NCBI GenBank assembly: GCA_020847555.1
Contig: JADLBT010000208.1
Coordinates: forward strand, 1 to 11,279
Source: Gemmataceae bacterium
GTDB lineage: Bacteria; Planctomycetota; Planctomycetia; Gemmatales; Gemmataceae
Direction of reading: 5' to 3'
Length of the DNA: 11,279 nucleotides
Shown here: positions 6,936 to 11,279 of the stretch, piece after piece
How positions within the stretch are numbered: position 1 is the stretch's first letter
Layout of the letters: every line of letters starts with the position of its first letter
Notes under the pieces: model-generated
Database searches by the model: none
The model's input: the letters and a program-made list of their open reading frames with translations, nothing else
Told to the model about the DNA's origin: nothing
Program-made: the position numbers and the translations under genes

Positions 6936-7202
6936 ATGCCCGGGAAACGAATGTGGTTCGCAGCGCTGCTGACGGGGCTCCTGGCGAGCGCGGGGTGCTG
7001 CCGGTGGTGCAATCGCTGGTGCGACACCGCCCCGCACGTCCAGCCGACCGCGGCGCACGCCGGGTGCTGTCAGCCCTGCTGCGTACCGTGCTGCCCGGCC
7101 GGCACCGTCCCGGCCGCCGCGCCCGCCCCGGTGCCGGCGATCCCGTCACAGTCGTGGGCTCGCCCCGGCCTGGCCGCCCCCGCCGGGTGTCAGTGTCCGT
7201 GA
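6936..7202 (+). CDS. Small Cys-rich secreted or lipoprotein candidate
   Basis: This 88-residue protein has a strong ribosome-binding site, GAGGAGGG (6921-6928), seven bases before ATG 6936, which argues that it is a real gene. The N-terminus MPGKRMWFAALLTGLLASAGC is a positively charged start plus hydrophobic segment ending at a possible lipobox around Cys21; Ser at -3 makes it weaker than the consensus. The mature part has 12 Cys in total: C21, C22, C25, C29, then three CC pairs at 44-45, 48-49 and 52-53 spaced by two residues, and C85/C87 near the end. A Pro/Ala-rich stretch (54-83) separates the last two groups. I recognise no family. The pattern could bind metal or form disulfides in the envelope. 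It ends 4 bases from the end of the convergent membrane-protein gene. Confidence 0.75.
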   Translation: MPGKRMWFAALLTGLLASAGCCRWCNRWCDTAPHVQPTAAHAGCCQPCCVPCCPAGTVPAAAPAPVPAIPSQSWARPGLAAPAGCQCP

Positions 7203-7206
7203 GCCG

Positions 7207-8799
7207 TCAGTCGATGACCTTCTGGCCGTGATGGCGGTCGTACCAGAGGCGTAGCTCGGCATCGCACCGGACGAGGGCGAACCGCGCCGCAACGAGTGCC
7301 AGGGTCGCCGCGAGCAGCGGACCCGGCAGCCAGGCGGACGAGTTGCCCGCCACGGCCGGCTGGTAGACGCTTCCAGGCGGAACCAGCGCCGCCAGGGCCG
7401 GCCACCCGGCCCGGTACAGCCCCCACGCCAGGGCCGGCAGCCCGAGCGTCAGCAGCAGACCAAGGGCGTTCGCCTGTACGCCGCGCGAGAAGGCGCGGAA
7501 CCCGAGGACGAAGTACAGCCCCCAGAGGATCACCCCCGCCGCCAGCGCTGTCAGCGCCTGCCCGGCCTCGACCCGGCCAGCGCCAAGAGCCGCGACCCAC
7601 AGCCCGGCCGCGACGAGAAAGTACCCCCGTCCGCGCCGCCACGCGGCCGCGGCCGCCGCGTTCCAGTAGTCGGCCGGACCGAGGCGGGTCAGCCGCAGCA
7701 GTTCCAGCCGCCGGCAGCGATCCTGCGAGCTGCTGTCCCACAGCCCATACTGGTACGCGGCCGGCACCGCCGCGAGGATGACGAGTGCCGTCGCCACGAC
7801 CGGGATGCCTCCCAGGCCGTCGAACACCTCGAACACCTGGCGGCCCATCCACGCTGGCCACGCCGGGCCGGCGATGGTATAGGCCGCGTAGACGATGCCA
7901 AACCCGCCCGCCAGCCACAGGTTGACGCGCCCCGAGTACTCGCTCACCCGCTTGACGGCCCACCACCCCAGCGGTCGTTCTCCCACTGGCGCGCGCCGTC
8001 TCCCGGATCGGTCCACCGCTGGCCGGTAGTGCCGGTCGTGGAAGTGCCCTTGCAGCCGGCACGCCGCCCGCCACCCGAGTACCCCGATTGCCGCCAGCGC
8101 GAACAGCTGCAAGGTAAGCAGGTCGTCCAGCGTGAAGAGCGGCTCCGAGCGCAGCGCGGCCTGCATGACAGCGAACGGACTGTAGCGGTGGACCGTGTAG
8201 AACCACCCCCAGGCCGATTCGCCCAGATCCCCCGGCAGCCACGCCAGCCACTCGCGCAGGTGTTCGCCCGCCAGCACTCCGACGACCAGATACACGAGGA
8301 CCAGCCCGAGGAGCAGGCGCTCGCCCCAGCGGCGCACCGCGACGGGCTCGTATGCCCAGGCGATCAGTGCCAGCCCGGCCAGCGCTCCCCAGGTGAGCGG
8401 CATGACGAGGAGCAGGGGGACATCGAGTTCGTTCAGGTGGCCCGCGCCGACCAGGAGCAGCAGGAGCGGGAGTCCTGCGAGGTTGACGAGGGCGAGACGG
8501 GCCAGGCCAACCAGCGCCTCGGCGAGGAAGAGCTGCCGCGGCCGCACCGGGCTGACGAGCAGAAACTCGAGCGCCTGGCTTTTGGGCAGCTGGGTGAGGC
8601 GCCAGCCGATCAGCAGGGCGCCCTCGATGATGCCGGCGACCAGGAGCAGGTGGCCCAGCAGCGGAGCCCCGCCCGTGCCGCCCGCCTCGACCGCGGCGAA
8701 CCCGCACCCGAGGGCGACGACGTGAGCGGCGGCCAGGCACCGAAAGGTGCGCTGGCGGCCGGGCGAGACGGCGGCGAGGGTAAAAAAGGGAGTCAGCAT
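7207..8799 (-). CDS. Polytopic membrane protein, ABC-2-type permease-like
   Basis: This 530-residue protein has about 12 hydrophobic segments, roughly at 20-38, 48-66, 93-118, 127-149, 161-178, 229-246, 292-311, 332-350, 392-406, 416-434, 443-461 and 492-511. The segment QLPKSQALEFLLVSPVRPRQ (70-89) between early helices resembles the coupling region of ABC-2 export permeases, where a short motif contacts the ATPase. The charged loop at about 248-290 ends in RPLGWWAVKRVSEYSGR and probably faces the cytoplasm. The repeated layout suggests two fused six-helix halves. No ATPase gene is in the window, so a partner would have to be elsewhere. ATG 8799 has no visible Shine-Dalgarno; the bases before it read TATCATGCC. 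The gene follows the kinase gene by 55 bases, with a palindromic repeat between them. The transported substrate is unknown. Confidence 0.75.
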   Translation of the reverse strand: MLTPFFTLAAVSPGRQRTFRCLAAAHVVALGCGFAAVEAGGTGGAPLLGHLLLVAGIIEGALLIGWRLTQLPKSQALEFLLVSPVRPRQLFLAEALVGLARLALVNLAGLPLLLLLVGAGHLNELDVPLLLVMPLTWGALAGLALIAWAYEPVAVRRWGERLLLGLVLVYLVVGVLAGEHLREWLAWLPGDLGESAWGWFYTVHRYSPFAVMQAALRSEPLFTLDDLLTLQLFALAAIGVLGWRAACRLQGHFHDRHYRPAVDRSGRRRAPVGERPLGWWAVKRVSEYSGRVNLWLAGGFGIVYAAYTIAGPAWPAWMGRQVFEVFDGLGGIPVVATALVILAAVPAAYQYGLWDSSSQDRCRRLELLRLTRLGPADYWNAAAAAAWRRGRGYFLVAAGLWVAALGAGRVEAGQALTALAAGVILWGLYFVLGFRAFSRGVQANALGLLLTLGLPALAWGLYRAGWPALAALVPPGSVYQPAVAGNSSAWLPGPLLAATLALVAARFALVRCDAELRLWYDRHHGQKVID

Positions 8800-8814
8800 G
8801 GCATGATAGCGCTA

Positions 8815-8842
8815 CCAGCCCGGAGCGCCAGCGCCGGGCTGG
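8815..8842. repeat. REP-like palindromic intergenic repeat, short form
   Basis: This 28-base copy shares its first 24 bases exactly with the long copy at 5882-5940. CCAGCCCGG (8815-8823) pairs with CCGGGCTGG (8834-8842) over a 10-base loop. It equals the long copy with 31 bases removed between two CGGGC direct repeats (5902-5906 and 5933-5937). It lies between the kinase stop and the membrane-protein start, and the similar flank CCCGCGCT reaches the kinase stop codon. Confidence 0.8.
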
Positions 8843-8854
8843 TGGAGGCCCGCG

Positions 8855-9706
8855 CTAAACGGGGATCTTGACTTCCTGCGTACAGCGCTGGAGACGGTCC
8901 ATCAACTCGATACACGACGGCCAGCGCCCCTGCGGCACCGAGTCGAGCGCCCGCGCAATGATCGGCCTCTCGGCGGGGGACAGCATCGCCAGGTCGGGCG
9001 CCGGGCGCGCGTAGTCCTTGCCGACGTCGAGCGGAGGATCCGGGAACGGCCGGCAGCCGCCCCGCAGCTCGCAGTAGGTGACCGCCAGGGCGTACTGATC
9101 GCTCCGATCGCTCAGCCACCCCTGCAACAGCTCCGGCGCGGTGTAGCAGTAGGTGCCGACCCGGCGGTGATACCCCATCGGTGACGTGACCTGGGCCGAC
9201 AGACTAAAGTCGGCCAGCTTCACCTGCCCTCCGAGAAGCAGCAGGTTACTCGGCTTGACGTCGCAGTGCCGGACCGCCACGCGCTGCCCGTTCAGGTGGT
9301 GCTGCCGCTTGTTCAGGAAGTCCAGGGCGTCGGCGACCTGGCGGAGGTAGTGGCAGAGGTGCTGCGGATAAATCCCGGTCCCGTATTCCGCCCGGTACAC
9401 GTCCAGCAGGTCCAGCAAACTCCCCTCCGCCAGCTCCATCGCGACGACGACGTGGCCGGCGTAGCCCCAGATGCGATCGACGTGGATCAGGTTGGGATGG
9501 CTCAGCTGCCGGATCGACTGCAGCGCGCGGATCTCGTGAACGGCGGCCAGCTCGGAGTCGCAGTGCAGGAACTTCAGAGCGACCGGGCGGCCGTCCGGCT
9601 GCCTGGCCTCCCAGACGTCCCCCCACCCGCCGCGGCCGAGGAAGCGCACCAGGCGGTAGCCCGGGAACGGCTCAACGTCTGGTTGTAATGCCCCTGGCTC
9701 AGCCAC
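8855..9706 (-). CDS. Hanks-type Ser/Thr protein kinase, soluble, kinase domain only
   Basis: This 283-residue protein is almost entirely a eukaryotic-like kinase domain. It starts at GTG 9706, six bases after GAGGAG (9718-9713, minus). Visible elements are the Gly loop GRGGWGDV (24-31), the ATP-binding Lys45 in VALKFL, the helix-C Glu58, HCDVKPSN (147-154) with catalytic Asp149, DFS (166-168) in place of DFG, the APE motif (190-192) and Asp203 in SDQYALAV. Two substitutions stand out: Cys148 replaces the Arg of HRD, and Ser168 replaces the Gly of DFG. Core catalytic Lys and Asp residues remain, so activity is plausible. There is no transmembrane segment, PASTA or other sensor domain. The gene precedes the membrane-protein gene on the same strand, suggesting possible co-regulation, but the kinase's target is unknown. 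Confidence 0.92.
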   Translation of the reverse strand: MAEPGALQPDVEPFPGYRLVRFLGRGGWGDVWEARQPDGRPVALKFLHCDSELAAVHEIRALQSIRQLSHPNLIHVDRIWGYAGHVVVAMELAEGSLLDLLDVYRAEYGTGIYPQHLCHYLRQVADALDFLNKRQHHLNGQRVAVRHCDVKPSNLLLLGGQVKLADFSLSAQVTSPMGYHRRVGTYCYTAPELLQGWLSDRSDQYALAVTYCELRGGCRPFPDPPLDVGKDYARPAPDLAMLSPAERPIIARALDSVPQGRWPSCIELMDRLQRCTQEVKIPV

Positions 9707-9762
9707 GGTCGTCTCCTCTGCGGCGTGCTCGCCCCACCGCGGCGCCCCCGGTGACCTGTCGA

Positions 9763-9791
9763 ACTCTAGGCTTCAGGCGATGGAAAGTCAA
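9763..9791 (-). promoter_or_regulatory. Candidate promoter of the kinase gene
   Basis: On the minus strand TTGACT (9791-9786) and TAGAGT (9768-9763) are separated by exactly 17 bases, matching the -35 box at 5 and the -10 box at 4 of 6 positions. A start near 9756 would give a leader of about 50 bases containing the GAGGAG site. This is the best sigma-70-like promoter in the window. Confidence 0.55.
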
Positions 9792-9881
9792 AACGGCCCG
9801 GACGCGCCCGCACCGTTTCGCCGCCGCCCGAAGGTGCCGTAGCCTGGTGGGCAGCGCGCGGTTACGATAAGGAGGATAAGT

Positions 9882-9989
9882 GTGGACGCCCGGGAAGTTT
9901 ATCGCGGAGATGACTTATGCGTAGGATATCGCTCGGTGCCCTCGCCCGCCTGGCGGTCGCCGCCCTGTTCCTCCTCGGGGCCGCGTTGA
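9882..9989 (+). CDS. Possible 35-residue leader ORF overlapping the TPR gene start
   Basis: AAGGAGG at 9869-9875, an ideal Shine-Dalgarno, lies six bases before GTG 9882. That GTG opens a 35-codon frame beginning MDAREVYRGDDLCVGY and ending at TGA 9987-9989. It overlaps the start of the TPR gene in another frame by 73 bases. The TPR frame itself has a TGA at 9911-9913 and cannot begin upstream, so this strong site cannot directly serve an extended TPR protein. The ORF may couple translation to the TPR gene. The later part is arginine-, proline- and serine-rich because it reads over the signal-peptide codons, so it may not be a functional peptide. Confidence 0.25.
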   Translation: MDAREVYRGDDLCVGYRSVPSPAWRSPPCSSSGPR

Positions 9990-11230
9990 CCGCACGGGCC
10001 GACGACGCGCTGCAGAAGCGCCTCACCGACATCAACCGGGTCACGGGGGACGACGTGGTCAGCGCCCAGGTCAAGGCACTGGTCGCCCGGCCCGCGGAAA
10101 CGAAAAAGCTCCTGGCCGAGGCCGTCACCCTGGCGAAGGCCAAGGACCACCCGCTCACGTTCAACGGCGCCTACATCCTGGCCCTGGCGGCGAACGACCT
10201 GAAGGACCGCCAGGCGGCCGAGGTCTTCTACCGCATCTGCATGGACCAGGCCGTCAAGCTGCAGAGCACCAGGAAGGTGCTGCAGTCCTACGGCGGGCTG
10301 ATCGACATGCTGTACGAGAACAAGAAATTCGGCGAGAGCGCGAAGGTCTGCCGGGAGCTGCTCGAGCTGAAGCTCGGCGACAGCAAGGCGCGCGTCTACT
10401 ACCTGGCAATCACGAATCGGTTCGGCGAGCCGGACTTCATTCAGGACGACGACTACGAGGCGACGAAGCGGCTTCGCCCGGGCGTCCACCGACTGCTGAT
10501 CCAGGCCATCGCCAAGCAGGGCAAGTACGACCAGGCGCTGAAACTGGTCGAGAACCTGATCCGTGCCCAGGACAACTGGCAGGAGCGCCAGCTCAAGGCG
10601 TGGGTGCTGCGTGAGGCCGGCAAGTACCCGGAGGCGGCCCGGGCATACGAGGACGTCCTCGAACGGATCGAGAAGGACAACACCCTCGAGCAGGAGGACA
10701 AGGACACCTACGGGGAGCGCTACCGTTACATCCTCAGCAACGTCTACGTCGATCTCAAGCAGATCGACAAGGCGGCCGAGAAGCTCAAGGCGCTGATCGC
10801 CAAGCGGCCCGACGAGCCGGCGTACTGCAACGATCTGGGGTACATCTGGGCCGACCACAACATGAACCTGGCCGAGGCGGAGAAATTGATCCGCAAGGCG
10901 CTCGAGCTGGACCAGGCCCGGCGCAAGAAGGCGAAGGTGGCGCCGGAGGACGACCGGGACAACGGCGCCTACCTCGACAGCCTCGGCTGGGTGCTGTACA
11001 AGCAGAAGAAGTTCAACGAGGCGAAGAAGGCGCTGCAGGAGGCGGTCAAGGACAAGGGCGCCCAGCACATCGAGATCTACGACCACCTGGGCGACGTCCA
11101 CATGGCGCTGGGGGACCGGGCGGCGGCGATCGCGGCCTGGCGGCGCGGCCTCGAGCTGGCCGGCGACAGCGCCCGGGAGAAGAACCGCAAGGCCGAGGTC
11201 GAGAGAAAGCTGAAGGAACACAGCAAGTAA
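9917..11230 (+). CDS. Secreted TPR-repeat protein
   Basis: This 437-residue protein begins with a signal peptide, MRRISLGALARLAVAALFLL to about ALTARA, with likely cleavage before Asp29, so it acts outside the cytoplasm, probably in the periplasm. ATG 9917 is preceded by GGAGA (9906-9910) at six bases and directly follows an in-frame TGA two codons upstream, so no earlier start is possible. Helical repeats of TPR type are clearest in the C-terminal half: about 268-300, 301-334 (LGYIWADHNMNLAEAEKLI), 349-382 (YLDSLGWVLYKQKKFNEAKK) and 385-418 (IYDHLGDVHMALGDRAAAI). Weaker repeats occur at about 187-255 and possibly 80-150. TPRs bind protein partners; the arrangement resembles proteins acting in envelope assembly, but no specific partner can be named. 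Its presumed promoter region is shared with the divergent kinase gene, and I see no clear -35/-10 pair on this strand. Confidence 0.9.
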   Translation: MRRISLGALARLAVAALFLLGAALTARADDALQKRLTDINRVTGDDVVSAQVKALVARPAETKKLLAEAVTLAKAKDHPLTFNGAYILALAANDLKDRQAAEVFYRICMDQAVKLQSTRKVLQSYGGLIDMLYENKKFGESAKVCRELLELKLGDSKARVYYLAITNRFGEPDFIQDDDYEATKRLRPGVHRLLIQAIAKQGKYDQALKLVENLIRAQDNWQERQLKAWVLREAGKYPEAARAYEDVLERIEKDNTLEQEDKDTYGERYRYILSNVYVDLKQIDKAAEKLKALIAKRPDEPAYCNDLGYIWADHNMNLAEAEKLIRKALELDQARRKKAKVAPEDDRDNGAYLDSLGWVLYKQKKFNEAKKALQEAVKDKGAQHIEIYDHLGDVHMALGDRAAAIAAWRRGLELAGDSAREKNRKAEVERKLKEHSK

Positions 11231-11258
11231 GAGCGTTTCGCGCAAAGACGCAAGGAGC

Positions 11259-11279
11259 GCCAGGAAGGTCTTTCCTGGC
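11259..11279 (+). terminator. Hairpin after the TPR gene, possible terminator, cut by window edge
   Basis: GCCAGGAA (11259-11266) pairs perfectly with TTCCTGGC (11272-11279) around the 5-base loop GGTCT. It begins 28 bases after the TPR stop. The window ends exactly at the stem, so whether a T-run follows cannot be seen. The preceding bases CGCGCAAAGACGCAAGG (11239-11255) resemble the CGCAAAG-type intergenic repeats seen in several bacterial genomes. Confidence 0.4.

Noticed and set aside
9899..11245. Minus-strand 448-codon frame opposite the TPR gene, Leu/Val-rich and superficially membrane-like
   Set aside because: The hydrophobicity comes from reading Lys/Glu/Asp-rich TPR codons in antisense. 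The plus-strand protein has a signal peptide and real repeats.
1..11279. CRISPR array, tRNA, rRNA, IS ends or prophage genes
   Set aside because: I looked for regularly spaced repeats, cloverleaf-like sequences and transposase or integrase motifs and saw none. The only repeats are the two palindromic copies.

Overview
The window looks like a chromosomal segment of a planctomycete, most likely a Gemmataceae-like lineage. The DNA is very GC-rich. It carries a DUF1559 protein with a prepilin-type N-terminus, a family greatly expanded in planctomycetes. It also carries a Tat-exported BNR-repeat protein, a compact Hanks-type kinase, a Cys-rich small lipoprotein candidate and a secreted TPR protein. 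The assignment rests on gene families and sequence style only; there is no rRNA or other phylogenetic marker here.

Layout. Left: the 3' part of a glycerate 2-kinase (2-856, +), then a 524-bp gap with no convincing gene, then a Tat-signal BNR-repeat (beta-propeller) protein (1381-2802, +). It converges on the DUF1559 gene (2899-3792, -), which has an AT-rich inverted repeat just upstream. Centre: three minus-strand genes read right to left: a xylose-isomerase-like TIM-barrel protein (5966-6730), endonuclease III nth (5199-5849) and peptidase T pepT (3930-5162), ending in a hairpin at 3896-3922. Right of the TIM-barrel gene is a divergent promoter region, then a Cys-rich small lipoprotein candidate (6936-7202, +). 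That gene ends 4 bp from the end of a polytopic ABC-2-like membrane protein (7207-8799, -). A Hanks-type Ser/Thr kinase (8855-9706, -) lies upstream of the membrane protein on the same strand. Right end: a secreted TPR protein (9917-11230, +) and a partial repeat/hairpin at the window edge.

Working together. Most genes are housekeeping or stand-alone accessory functions: DNA repair, peptide turnover, glycerate metabolism, envelope proteins. The kinase and membrane protein are probably one transcription unit. The TIM-barrel gene, nth and pepT may be another, but nth also appears to have its own promoter. I found no defence island, CRISPR array, biosynthetic cluster or integrated element, and I do not think the window holds a large undescribed system. 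The most unusual points are small. Two copies of a palindromic intergenic repeat, one long hairpin and one collapsed form, each lie just before a minus-strand start. nth has a TATAAT box that would give a leaderless mRNA. A short ORF with an ideal Shine-Dalgarno overlaps the start of the TPR gene. The kinase has HCD and DFS in place of HRD and DFG.
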